Part shown: one piece after another, positions 1 to 6,854 of the stretch
How positions within the stretch are numbered: the stretch's first letter is position 1
Layout: every line of letters starts with the position of its first letter
Source: a bacterium
GTDB taxonomy: Bacteria > UBA9089 > CG2-30-40-21 > SBAY01
NCBI GenBank assembly: GCA_040755795.1
Contig: JBFLXS010000006.1
Location: 1 to 35,516, forward strand
DNA: 35,516 nt
Direction: 5' to 3'
The notes under the pieces: generated by a model
Databases searched by the model: none
What the model was told of the DNA's origin: nothing
What the model saw: the letters and a program-made list of their open reading frames with translations, nothing else
Position numbers and translations under genes: made by a program

Positions 1-62
1 TTTTGGCACTACAAACCGATTTTGACGAATCCAAAATGTGCAAGTTGCTGATATAACAGGAC

Positions 63-779
63 TTATATTTTTAGAGACAGTGAAAAATATCCTGAATTAG
101 CGATTTTTTCATGAAGTTGGGTTAAGTCAGATTCAGAATAACTTCTCTTTCTTAGTTCACTCCGGATGTGCATTCGAGTTACGGAGCCTTCTTCACGAAC
201 GAGCATTGGAACAGTAAAGAGGTCTTTCAAAGTAACTATTTTTTTTGAGCTCCACGGATGAGATGGTGAGACAATGAGAATGAGCCTATCTGAGGTAAAC
301 TTTTCAATAAGTAAGTCTTTATAATTTACTTCTGCGCCAACTATGCCCAGGTCTAATTCATGAGCGACCATCTGTTTGGTTATTTCAGAGGTATCCATAA
401 TGCGTAAAGCAATTTCAACAGCAGGATATTTTTGTTTAAATGAACCAAGCAAGTGTGGCATTAGACCTTCTCCAATGGTCACACCAGCACCAATGATAAT
501 TTTGCCTCTAAGTTTCGGTCCACAGGATTCACTTAATTCATCTTTAATCTGGTCTATACGGCTTAAGATTCCTTTAGCACTATGATATAGAATTTGTCCA
601 GCGGAGGTAGGTAATATTTTACGGTCCAGTCTATCAAGCAATTTGGTGTGCAATTCATTTTCTAATGATTTAACCTGCAAACTTACGGCTGGTTGTGATA
701 GATTGACTATAGTTCCCGCTTTAGAAAAGCTTCCCTGTTCAATTACGGCACAAAATGTCTTAAGTTCTCGTAATTCCAT
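63..779 (-). CDS. LysR-family transcriptional regulator, C-terminally shortened
   Basis: The N-terminal residues 1-60 form a typical LysR winged helix-turn-helix (MELRELKTFCAVIEQGSFSK, then a SQPAVSLQVKSLE recognition helix). A substrate-binding domain follows from about residue 90. LysR proteins are normally about 290-310 aa, but this one stops at 238. Homology-like sequence runs to about residue 222 (SYSESDLTQLHE) and the last residues look unrelated, so roughly the final third of the effector domain is missing. The break lies within about 50 bp of a short sequence (7-47) that recurs near 6415-6519, which suggests truncation by a mobile or repeat sequence. It is divergent from the speH-acpS region. 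A role as regulator of the cluster is possible but the protein may be non-functional. The family call is secure. Confidence 0.85.
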   Translation of the reverse strand: MELRELKTFCAVIEQGSFSKAGTIVNLSQPAVSLQVKSLENELHTKLLDRLDRKILPTSAGQILYHSAKGILSRIDQIKDELSESCGPKLRGKIIIGAGVTIGEGLMPHLLGSFKQKYPAVEIALRIMDTSEITKQMVAHELDLGIVGAEVNYKDLLIEKFTSDRLILIVSPSHPWSSKKIVTLKDLFTVPMLVREEGSVTRMHIRSELRKRSYSESDLTQLHEKIANSGYFSLSLKI

Positions 780-788
780 TTATCTTTG

Positions 789-817
789 ATTTTATATTAA
801 ATATGAGCATTTGTCAA
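789..817 (-). promoter_or_regulatory. Sigma-70-type promoter for the LysR gene
   Basis: Read on the minus strand there is TTGACA (817-812), a 17-nt spacer and TAAAAT (794-789). The predicted transcription start falls only a few bases before the ATG at 779, and no good Shine-Dalgarno sequence is present. The transcript may therefore be leaderless or nearly so. Confidence 0.6.
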
Positions 818-870
818 TAAAAATCTAACTGTGATGCAAGGGGCGAGAGAGCAGAGGGTAGAGATAGATG

Positions 871-888
871 TCCCCCGCTGGCGGGGGA
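871..888. repeat. Perfect GC-rich inverted repeat
   Basis: Arms TCCCCCGC and GCGGGGGA are separated by TG. There is no T-run after it on the + strand, so it is not an obvious intrinsic terminator. It may be a repeat-element hairpin. Confidence 0.6.
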
Positions 889-1191
889 TTAAGGAGGTGG
901 AAGTTAGAGGGAGAAAAGCCCTTCAGCCTTCAGCCTGATTACAGACACGGATACCGGAGACGCCTCACGGATTTTTTCGTATTTCATCTGTGTCCATCTG
1001 TGGCTGAATAGTTACGATTTGGTTTATAATTTCTTCATCCCCTTCCGGGGCACCCACTTGTGGATCGTTCGTGGTTTTAAAAGATGTGAGTAAGGTTAAT
1101 CTACCTGCACAGGTCGAAAAAATTTTACATTCCTAACTATTTGATGTATTTAGAGTTAGCAAGATAAATAAAAAAATTTAAAAAATTTTCC

Positions 1192-1220
1192 TTGACAAAA
1201 AATAAAAAATATGATACATA
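1192..1220 (+). promoter_or_regulatory. Promoter upstream of the speH leader
   Basis: A perfect -35 TTGACA (1192-1197) is followed by a 17-nt AT-rich spacer and TACATA (1215-1220), which is preceded by TG in the extended -10 position. This is the best promoter-like sequence before the plus-strand genes. It would start a transcript carrying the 1263 leader ORF, the 1390-1417 terminator and then speH-acpS. Confidence 0.6.
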
Positions 1221-1262
1221 TTATTTTGCATTTTGCAATAGAAAAAGTAAGGAGAAAGAATT

Positions 1263-1454
1263 ATGAGAAGGAGAAAAAGTAACACTCATAGTTTATTAAC
1301 CGAAAACGTTACTTACATAAGTCTAATACATACATACATAATAACGTCACTTTTAAACGCAGGAGATAATGGTTTTTATAATTATAATCAGCAGGTGATA
1401 TTTAGCCTGCTTTTTTTGTGCCCTTTTGACAGGAAATCGAATATTCAATCCTAA
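1263..1454 (+). CDS. Putative leader peptide ORF upstream of speH
   Basis: This is a 63-codon ORF starting MRRRKSNTHSLLTEN, with a strong ribosome binding site (AAGGAG at about 1249-1254). No family is recognised. The frame runs through the intrinsic terminator at 1390-1417 and ends 24 nt before the speH start. Translation of the ORF could therefore be coupled to terminator formation, as in attenuation leaders. The encoded sequence has no convincing domain and the composition is unremarkable apart from a basic N-terminus. It could also be chance coding in a leader RNA. Confidence 0.35.
   Translation: MRRRKSNTHSLLTENVTYISLIHTYIITSLLNAGDNGFYNYNQQVIFSLLFLCPFDRKSNIQS
1390..1417 (+). terminator. 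Intrinsic terminator/attenuator before speH
   Basis: Stem AGCAGG (1390-1395) pairs with CCTGCT (1406-1411) and is followed by seven Ts (1411-1417). A second GCAGG at 1359-1363 could compete for the same CCTGC arm, giving an alternative structure. It lies between a good promoter and speH, which is the usual position of a transcription attenuator. Confidence 0.7.
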
Positions 1455-1478
1455 AATTGGGTTATAAGAGGGAGAAAA

Positions 1479-1829
1479 TTGAAAACATTAGGTCAACATT
1501 TACTTGTTGAGTTGTTTGAGTGTAATAGGAAAATTCTCGATGATGAAAAGATGATGGAAGAGATTTTAATCCAATCAGCAATTATTGGGGGTGCTACTGT
1601 AATGAAACATTTATCCCATAAGTATTCTCCACAAGGGGTAAGTGCTATCGTAATAATTGCTGAATCACATCTATCAATTCATACCTGGCCAGAATATGGA
1701 TATGCGGGATGTGATATCTTTGCGTGTGCTAATAGCCTTAAGATGGAGAAAGCACTCGATTATATTGTAAGTCAAGTAGAACCAACAAATTTTACACTAC
1801 TTGAAATAAAAAGAGGAAATATTAAATAA
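1479..1829 (+). CDS. speH: S-adenosylmethionine decarboxylase proenzyme (prokaryotic class 1B)
   Basis: This 116-aa pyruvoyl enzyme makes decarboxylated SAM, the aminopropyl donor for polyamine synthesis. The self-cleavage motif AESHLSIHTWPE gives the Glu62-Ser63 cut, with Ser63 becoming the pyruvoyl group. His68 and Cys83 match the catalytic positions known from the Thermotoga maritima enzyme, and the length is normal for the family. The start is TTG at 1479 behind an AGAGGGAG ribosome binding site. No spermidine synthase (speE) lies nearby. The only aminopropyltransferase in the window is the BpsA-like protein at 19869-20963, so the two probably work together. A leader with an intrinsic terminator precedes it. 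Confidence 0.95.
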   Translation: MKTLGQHLLVELFECNRKILDDEKMMEEILIQSAIIGGATVMKHLSHKYSPQGVSAIVIIAESHLSIHTWPEYGYAGCDIFACANSLKMEKALDYIVSQVEPTNFTLLEIKRGNIK

Positions 1830-1913
1830 AAGGGAAAAACTTATTTTAAGGTACATTATCCTATATCTCAATGTATTTAACCAGTCAGAATATAATAATA
1901 GTAGAGAGAGAAA

Positions 1914-2285
1914 ATGATATATGGGATGGGAATAGATATTGTGGGAATAAAAAGAATAGAAGATGTAATTAACAGGAATAAAGAAAGATTTTTGAAGAAG
2001 ATATTTACAGATGGGGAGATTAATTATTGTAACTCTCAGAAATTGAAATATCACCATTATGCCGGGAGAATTGCTGTTAAAGAGGCGATGATTAAAGCCC
2101 TGGGAAGACGATATGGAATAGATTGGAGAGAGATGGAAGTTAAGAATGGTAAATTTGGTCAACCAAAATTAAATTTATATGGGAAAGCAATAGAAATAAT
2201 TAAGAAATTGAATATTGTTAGTATTGAGGTTTCTATCTCCCATTGTGATGAATATGCTATAGCCGCGGTTATCTTAGAAAAATAA
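1914..2285 (+). CDS. acpS: Holo-[acyl-carrier-protein] synthase
   Basis: This 123-aa phosphopantetheinyl transferase converts apo-ACP to holo-ACP. It shows the AcpS signature GIDIVGIKRIE near the N-terminus (Asp8) and the RIAVKEAMIKAL motif (Glu57), the Mg/CoA-binding acidic residues of the family. The C-terminal VSISHCDEYAIAAVI strand is also typical. The length is normal. Its position in front of a cluster with a dedicated ACP (18153-18464) suggests it services that carrier, though it could be the cell's general AcpS. Confidence 0.95.
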   Translation: MIYGMGIDIVGIKRIEDVINRNKERFLKKIFTDGEINYCNSQKLKYHHYAGRIAVKEAMIKALGRRYGIDWREMEVKNGKFGQPKLNLYGKAIEIIKKLNIVSIEVSISHCDEYAIAAVILEK

Positions 2286-2329
2286 AGAATGGATAAAGAT
2301 TATAAAGGAGCTCTTGAAAGAATTAAGAG

Positions 2330-3817
2330 ATGGATAAAGAAAATATACAAAAAATAATAGAAGAAGAAACTCCATTAATAATAAGGGATGATATTATTTT
2401 AAGAGCTGAATATGGCTATATAAATACCAATACTTTTATAGTAAAAGATAGTAAAAATGATAAAATGTTTTATATTACAGAGGAAGGATTTAAAATCCTT
2501 ACAGATTTATCTTCGAGTCGAACAATAAAGGGAATTTTAGGAATAATTTCGCCTCTTGATGAAGGAAAATTAGAAACGGTATATAAATTTTTAGATACTT
2601 TTCTAAAAGAAAATATTATTGTTAAAACAGAAAAATATGAAGAGAATAAAAATGTATTAAAAAATTTGGATTTGAAACCGATTGATAAATGTGTTTATAC
2701 ACCAATGAGTTTTCCTTCAACCATAAATTTATATCTAACTAATAGATGTAATTTGATGTGTAGGCATTGTATAAACTCATCTTCTCCGAATGAATTAAAA
2801 GGAGATGAACTCTCTACAGAGACAATAAAGGATTTATTAAATCAATTTGATAATGGAGGATTATTAGTATTAAAATTTTCTGGAGGAGAACCTTTATGCC
2901 GAGAAGATATAAATGAAATATTATTATCTGCAGCTCAATATAGATTTACATTAGAACTATTTTCTAACGGATTACTTATAAGAGAAGAAGACATAGAACT
3001 ATTTTCAGAAATCACCAAAATAAAACAAAAAGGATTTTCTATTAATGTATCAATAGATGGAGCTACCCCAAATTCCCATGATTGGTTAAGAGGAAAGGAA
3101 GGAGCATTTTTTAAAACATTAGAGACTTTAAAATTACTGGCAAAAAATAAAATAAAAACCTCTGTAGAAGCAATAATACATCAGAAGAATAAGGAGGAAT
3201 TGGAAGAAATAATTAATATCTGTCTTGATAATGGGGTAAGTGGGGTTTACTTTCACCCTGCTGCTTTCAACGGAAGAGCTATGAAAGAGAAAGACTTATA
3301 CTTGAATATAGATGATATGTCCAGGATTCTATTAAGAGGTAATGATTTAATAGAGAAATATGCTAAATATACCACCATTATTTTTGACCCTTATCGTATC
3401 CCTTTCAAAAAGGAGGAAAATAAGAAAGAAAGACTTGCTTTACCACCAAACTCGTGTCCTGCTGGTATGTGTGATATGGTTATTTCATGTGAAGGGAAAG
3501 TTTATCCGTGTATTGAAGCCGTTGGATTTCATAAGTTGGAAATGGGAGATGTGAAAAAAAGGAACATAGGTGATATATGGGAAGATGATAAGTGGAGTAT
3601 ACTTCGAGGAGGATGGGAATTAAAGGAGTTAAAGGTGTGTAATACTTGTAAATTTAAACAGGAGGAATGTAATGTAAGTAGGTGCCGGTGTTACCCGTAT
3701 AAAATTTTTGGTGATTTTTATGGCCCTTTACCTGAATGCTTCTATAATTATAAAACATTAGAATTAAGTGAAGATAAAATAACCCCCTATTTAAAATTAC
3801 AAGGGGGATTATTATAA
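2330..3817 (+). CDS. PqqD-domain radical SAM/SPASM peptide maturase 1
   Basis: This 495-aa enzyme has an N-terminal PqqD-like RiPP recognition domain (about 15-105) and a radical SAM core with Cys140-x3-Cys144-x2-Cys147 (CNLMCRHC) and SGGEP (184-188). Its C-terminal SPASM region is very Cys-rich (Cys376, 381, 387, 394, 437, 440, 447, 452, 454, 470) and would bind auxiliary Fe-S clusters. In the family this architecture installs thioether, C-C or C-O crosslinks or epimerises residues in ribosomal peptides. The gene at 4632 is a clear paralog. A 28-aa Cys-containing peptide gene lies between them, which fits a substrate role. Relative to the paralog it has additional SPASM cysteines (381 and 387), so the two enzymes may not be redundant. 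The reaction cannot be named from sequence. Confidence 0.9.
   Translation: MDKENIQKIIEEETPLIIRDDIILRAEYGYINTNTFIVKDSKNDKMFYITEEGFKILTDLSSSRTIKGILGIISPLDEGKLETVYKFLDTFLKENIIVKTEKYEENKNVLKNLDLKPIDKCVYTPMSFPSTINLYLTNRCNLMCRHCINSSSPNELKGDELSTETIKDLLNQFDNGGLLVLKFSGGEPLCREDINEILLSAAQYRFTLELFSNGLLIREEDIELFSEITKIKQKGFSINVSIDGATPNSHDWLRGKEGAFFKTLETLKLLAKNKIKTSVEAIIHQKNKEELEEIINICLDNGVSGVYFHPAAFNGRAMKEKDLYLNIDDMSRILLRGNDLIEKYAKYTTIIFDPYRIPFKKEENKKERLALPPNSCPAGMCDMVISCEGKVYPCIEAVGFHKLEMGDVKKRNIGDIWEDDKWSILRGGWELKELKVCNTCKFKQEECNVSRCRCYPYKIFGDFYGPLPECFYNYKTLELSEDKITPYLKLQGGLL
3778..3813 (+). repeat. Hairpin overlapping the 3' end of the first maturase gene
   Basis: AATAACCCCC (3778-3787) pairs with GGGGGATTATT (3803-3813) with one bulged A. 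The downstream sequence is AT-rich without a clean T-run. It may be a weak terminator or processing site that separates maturase and precursor expression. Confidence 0.4.
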
Positions 3818-3994
3818 ATAGTAAATGAGAATGTAGTTTTCCCCTCTTGTTTTAAAAGTTCTAATAAAAAGGATGTGAAGATGAAGAAGGATACCTCTCT
3901 CCTGATAAAAATGGTTATACTGCGAAAGGTGAGATAAGAGAAAATTTCAAATTCTCTCTTACCAAAATATTAGAGAGGAAGGAGGTGATAAAAA

Positions 3995-4081
3995 ATGATT
4001 ATTGAAGAAATGGAAGTAGAAGGGATACGTAATGAGATGACTAATTGCGGATGTGGAGGCAGTAAGGTGGTATGTAAGTGA
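3995..4081 (+). CDS. Putative RiPP precursor peptide (28 aa, CxC...C core)
   Basis: This is a 28-codon ORF with an essentially ideal ribosome binding site (GGAGGTGAT at 3981-3989, 5 nt before ATG). The N-terminal half is acidic and leader-like (four Glu in the first nine residues). The C-terminus is TNCGCGGSKVVCK, with Cys18, Cys20 and Cys27 and a Gly-rich turn. It sits between two PqqD-domain radical SAM/SPASM maturases, the usual place for their substrate. A long hairpin (4100-4158) follows immediately, as is common where a small precursor gene is expressed more than its downstream enzyme. It is too short for routine gene callers. I do not recognise the peptide family. The assignment rests on the RBS, composition and context. 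Confidence 0.7.
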   Translation: MIIEEMEVEGIRNEMTNCGCGGSKVVCK

Positions 4082-4099
4082 GAAAAGAGAATGAAAAAC

Positions 4100-4158
4100 G
4101 GGGTGTTATAGAGATAACCCGTAGAGTGAGATGAAGTTAAAAATTTCTATAACACCCC
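4100..4158 (+). terminator. Long stable hairpin downstream of the precursor gene
   Basis: GGGGTGTTATAG (4100-4111) and CTATAACACCCC (4147-4158) are perfect 12-bp arms. Pairing can extend inward to 16 bp with one G-U (4112-4115 with 4143-4146), leaving a loop of about 27 nt. There is no T-run after it (AAAATTT follows), so it may be a transcript stabiliser or partial terminator between precursor and second maturase. Confidence 0.5.
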
Positions 4159-4631
4159 AAAATTTGAAATGGGGGGAGGGGTTACTATTTCTTGTGATTG
4201 AGCAAAAAAGTTATTTGGAATGAAATTGATGGGCGTTTTTACTTCAAGTGCGGTTTTATAGGAGTTATTAGTCAAAATTTGATATGATGTGAGACAAAAA
4301 TCAAATATCAAAATGTAATTCAAAATGTAAAAAGCATGAGATTAAACCTATACAAATTCTCTTTGCATTTTTTTCATTTTGCATTTTGAGGTGGTGGGTG
4401 ATTCTCTTTGTGAAAATTTGGTTGATAACCGCTATATATATACATGTTAAAGGTGCGATTACCAAAAATTATGCTAAGCAATTTTATCCATTTCACAATT
4501 TATAAAAACCAACTTAAGAATTCCAATATTAACAAGGGAAGAGATAATATCATAAGAAAAGTAAAATAACACTTTTAATATTTGGAAGATTTGAATCTAA
4601 GTTATGACTTAAAGAAGAAGGATAATCTATT
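4159..4631. other. AT-rich intergenic region before the second maturase
   Basis: No supported gene was found. It contains an imperfect inverted repeat of 'CAAAATG'-type units (about 4308-4336 against 4362-4389), a kind of AT-rich hairpin often dispersed in intergenic DNA. An AT-alternating tract with TATATATATACATG (about 4433-4446) may hold a promoter for the 4632 gene. The ribosome binding site for that gene is probably AGAAGAAGGAT just before the ATG. Confidence 0.4.
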
Positions 4632-6137
4632 ATGAATAAAGAAGATAAATGGATAGTGAGAGAAGATATTATTCTAAGAGATGAAAGTAAATATATAAAT
4701 TCTAACATATATATAGTAAAAGATAATATATACGGCAGGCCATTTTATGTAACAAGAGAAGGATTTGAAATACTTAAATATTTAGCATTTCCAAGGAAGA
4801 TAGATGAAATTAAAGAATTCTATAAAAATTTCCTCAAATCTTCATTCTTAAATAAAGAAGAATCTGAAAAGATATCTAAATTTATCAACAAATTTATTGA
4901 GAATAATATTATAGTCAAAACAAATGAAGGTAAAGCTCATAAAAAAATATTATCAAATCTTTCACTTCCTTTGGTTAAAGATGTAAATTATATTCCTATG
5001 AGCTTCCCCATGGAAGTAATGATTCTTTTAACTGAGAGATGTAATTTAAGTTGTAGACATTGCATAATTTCATCTTCTCCAACTAAATCGAGGAAAGATG
5101 AACTTTCTACAGAAGAATTAAAGAGAATATTATTAGAGTTAGATAAAGGAGGATTACTTAATCTCATACTTAGTGGTGGTGAACCTCTGATTAGAAATGA
5201 TATATGGGAGATATTACTTTTTGCCTCAAGGTTAAGATTTTCTTTAAGTCTACTAACGAATGGAATATTATTATCTCTCCCACAGATAGAAGTACTTTCA
5301 GAGATTGCAAAAAGAAAGGGGAGAGGATTTTGGGTAAACATTTCCTTAGACGGTTCAACACCAGAATCTCATGCACGGTTAAGGGGAAAAGAAAGAATTT
5401 TTAATCGTACACTACAAAATTTAAAATTGTTAGTGAAGAATAATATCCAATGTTCAACCGAGACAATACTGCATCAGAAAAATAAAGATGAAATTGAATC
5501 TATAATTAAAATATGTTTTGAGTTAGGAGTAAAGATAGTAACTTTGCATCCAGCATCCTTAAGTAGAAAGAGGGTTAAAGAAAAAGATTTATATATGACC
5601 TTAGATGAAATCATGGAAATTGGATATAAAATAGAAAAATTAAAAGAAAAATATTCTAATTATGGAAAAATAAATTTTGATCTATATCATTATTTTTTTA
5701 CACAACCATCAGTAAGGATGAAAAAAGAGCAAGAAGAACAGAAAGATAATTCAATTAAGAGAATTAAACTGCCTCAAAATTGTTGTTCGGCTGGAATGTA
5801 TTCAATGGTCATTTCTGCAAAAGGAAAGGTTTATCCCTGTGATGAAGTTTATGGATTGCAAATGTTTGAGATGGGAGATGTAAGAAAGAGTATTTTAATC
5901 GAGATATGGCATAATGAAAAATGGAATATATTTAGAGGAGGATGGAAAAGAGAGGATGTAAAGGTGTGTAATAAATGTATGTACAACGAAAGTTGTAGCA
6001 TTATTAAATGCAGGTGTTATCCTTATAGCATCTTCAGAGATTTTTATGCCCCTTTACCGGCGTGTGTCTATAATTATAAAACAATAGGATTAAATGAGGA
6101 AGATATCACTCAATATAAAACTTGTCTTAATTTTTAA
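4632..6137 (+). CDS. PqqD-domain radical SAM/SPASM peptide maturase 2
   Basis: This 501-aa protein is colinear with the product of 2330-3817. It has a PqqD-like recognition domain (about 8-100), a radical SAM Cys137-x3-Cys141-x2-Cys144 motif, SGGEP (181-185) and a SPASM region with Cys384, 385, 403, 446, 449, 455, 460, 462 and 478. At the two positions where the paralog has Cys381 and Cys387 this protein has Tyr and Ala, so cluster ligation or chemistry may differ. The two probably arose by duplication and may act in succession on the 3995-4081 peptide. It is separated from the precursor by about 550 bp and may have its own promoter. Confidence 0.9.
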   Translation: MNKEDKWIVREDIILRDESKYINSNIYIVKDNIYGRPFYVTREGFEILKYLAFPRKIDEIKEFYKNFLKSSFLNKEESEKISKFINKFIENNIIVKTNEGKAHKKILSNLSLPLVKDVNYIPMSFPMEVMILLTERCNLSCRHCIISSSPTKSRKDELSTEELKRILLELDKGGLLNLILSGGEPLIRNDIWEILLFASRLRFSLSLLTNGILLSLPQIEVLSEIAKRKGRGFWVNISLDGSTPESHARLRGKERIFNRTLQNLKLLVKNNIQCSTETILHQKNKDEIESIIKICFELGVKIVTLHPASLSRKRVKEKDLYMTLDEIMEIGYKIEKLKEKYSNYGKINFDLYHYFFTQPSVRMKKEQEEQKDNSIKRIKLPQNCCSAGMYSMVISAKGKVYPCDEVYGLQMFEMGDVRKSILIEIWHNEKWNIFRGGWKREDVKVCNKCMYNESCSIIKCRCYPYSIFRDFYAPLPACVYNYKTIGLNEEDITQYKTCLNF

Positions 6138-6414
6138 TTGAAATTGCAATGGATGAGCCCAAGTTGCGCACTTTAAAGAAACAAATGTAGTAATATCAAG
6201 GCTCTACAAGACTTCAGACACTACATCATATATAAATTTCTTAAGAGGTAAGACTCAAGAAGACAAGGATTTTTTATTGATGGCCTTTTTGACGACCATA
6301 TTGTAAAACAAGAATGTGATTTAAAGAAAGTATTTCTGAAGAACCTAATATATAATATCATAAGTAGAGAAATTTGTCAAGAAGAATTTTACTATTAAAA
6401 GACATTTTTTAAGA

Positions 6415-6519
6415 CACTACAAAGGCGATTTTCAGATTTTATATATAGATTTTATGCGGGTTTTTACACGTACCACCCCCCTATTTTTAACTATTTTTTT
6501 AACAAAAATGCGCAAGTTG
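6415..6519 (+). repeat. Dispersed repeat related to window positions 7-47
   Basis: CACTACAAA..CGATTTT (6415-6432) and AAAATGCGCAAGTTG (6505-6519) both recur in the same order at 7-23 and 33-47 (CACTACAAA.CGATTTT and AAAATGTGCAAGTTG), with different spacing. These may be ends of a mobile element or MITE. The left copy lies next to the truncated LysR gene. Confidence 0.4.
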
Positions 6520-6606
6520 GGTTAGGATTTTGGGACGAAAATTAAAATGAGTATGCGAAGGAGAAAATTCTATAATCCAGAGGATACAAATCCTTGAGGA
6601 GGAAAA

Positions 6607-6684
6607 ATGAACCATTATATGAGAACTGAACCTTGCACCAGAGGGCGTAATCTTTTAGTGTGGAACCAGTGGAATGGGAGATAA
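6607..6684 (+). CDS. Short ORF (25 aa) of unknown nature
   Basis: It is preceded by GAGGAGGAAAA, a strong ribosome binding site, and encodes a peptide with one Cys and a Trp-rich end (LLVWNQWNGR). No family is recognised. It could be a second small peptide gene or a piece of a decayed gene, and the surrounding frames are broken. It is listed only because of the RBS and its location near the peptide maturases. Confidence 0.2.
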   Translation: MNHYMRTEPCTRGRNLLVWNQWNGR

Positions 6685-6809
6685 AGATACACCGGAAGGT
6701 AAAGAAATTGAACCCCAAAATCAAATAGTGTGATGAATGTCCAATATTGTCGTTGAGGAGGAGAGGGAATTTTCATATCCATTATTGGCAAGATTATGAG
6801 GGCCCAAAG

Positions 6810-6822
6810 CGGTCTAAGACCG
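6810..6822. repeat. Perfect palindrome upstream of the acyltransferase gene
   Basis: CGGTCT-A-AGACCG lies 32 bp before the start of the acyltransferase gene. It could be an operator half-site pair; it has no T-run and a 1-nt centre, so it is not a normal terminator. Confidence 0.35.
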
Positions 6823-6854
6823 TAGCAAAAATATAGGAGGGAGAGGAAACTATA

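Larger units (their letters stand above)
780..1191. other. Intergenic region with GC-rich hairpins and degenerate dispersed repeat
   Basis: No credible gene is present. The stretch has an almost perfect hairpin at 871-888 (CCCCCGC-TG-GCGGGGG). It also has a short direct duplication CTTCAGC at about 921-934, and a 'cacggat...catctgtgtccatctgtggctga' segment at about 954-1008 that resembles dispersed repeats common in intergenic DNA of many uncultured bacteria. A small CCCC/GGGG hairpin lies at about 1039-1050. It separates the minus-strand regulator from the plus-strand operons. The base composition is clearly more GC-rich than in the neighbouring genes. Confidence 0.5.
6138..6854. other. Gene-poor region with repeat and decayed-looking sequence
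   Basis: About 700 bp hold no gene of recognisable family. Present are a stop-free stretch of about 50 codons ending near 6398 (frame reading DGLFDDHIVKQECDLKKVF) without a convincing start, a repeat shared with the window's left edge (6415-6519), a short ORF with a strong RBS (6607-6684) and a perfect palindrome at 6810-6822. Overall it looks like remnants of mobile or accessory DNA between two operons. Confidence 0.4.

Noticed and set aside
1797-2162. Minus-strand ORF of 121 codons
   Set aside because: It overlaps acpS, whose motifs are unmistakable on the + strand. The minus-strand translation is low-complexity and matches nothing.
3881-3937. An 18-codon ORF (MKKDTSLLIKMVILRKVR)
   Set aside because: Its RBS is moderate and it has no Cys or recognisable core, so it is a weaker precursor candidate than 3995-4081.
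3868-4005. An open frame of about 45 codons overlapping the precursor start (reads GYLSPDKNGYTAKGEIREN in its first half)
   Set aside because: It has no usable start codon in frame, and the strong RBS at its end serves the 3995 ATG instead. It may be a decayed gene fragment, but this cannot be shown.
4207-4296. Small TTG-initiated ORF in the gap before the second maturase
   Set aside because: It has no ribosome binding site and no recognisable features. It is probably chance.
4308-4389. Imperfect inverted 'CAAAATG' repeats as a CRISPR-like array
   Set aside because: The units are short, AT-rich and irregular, with no constant spacers. They fit a degenerate intergenic hairpin.
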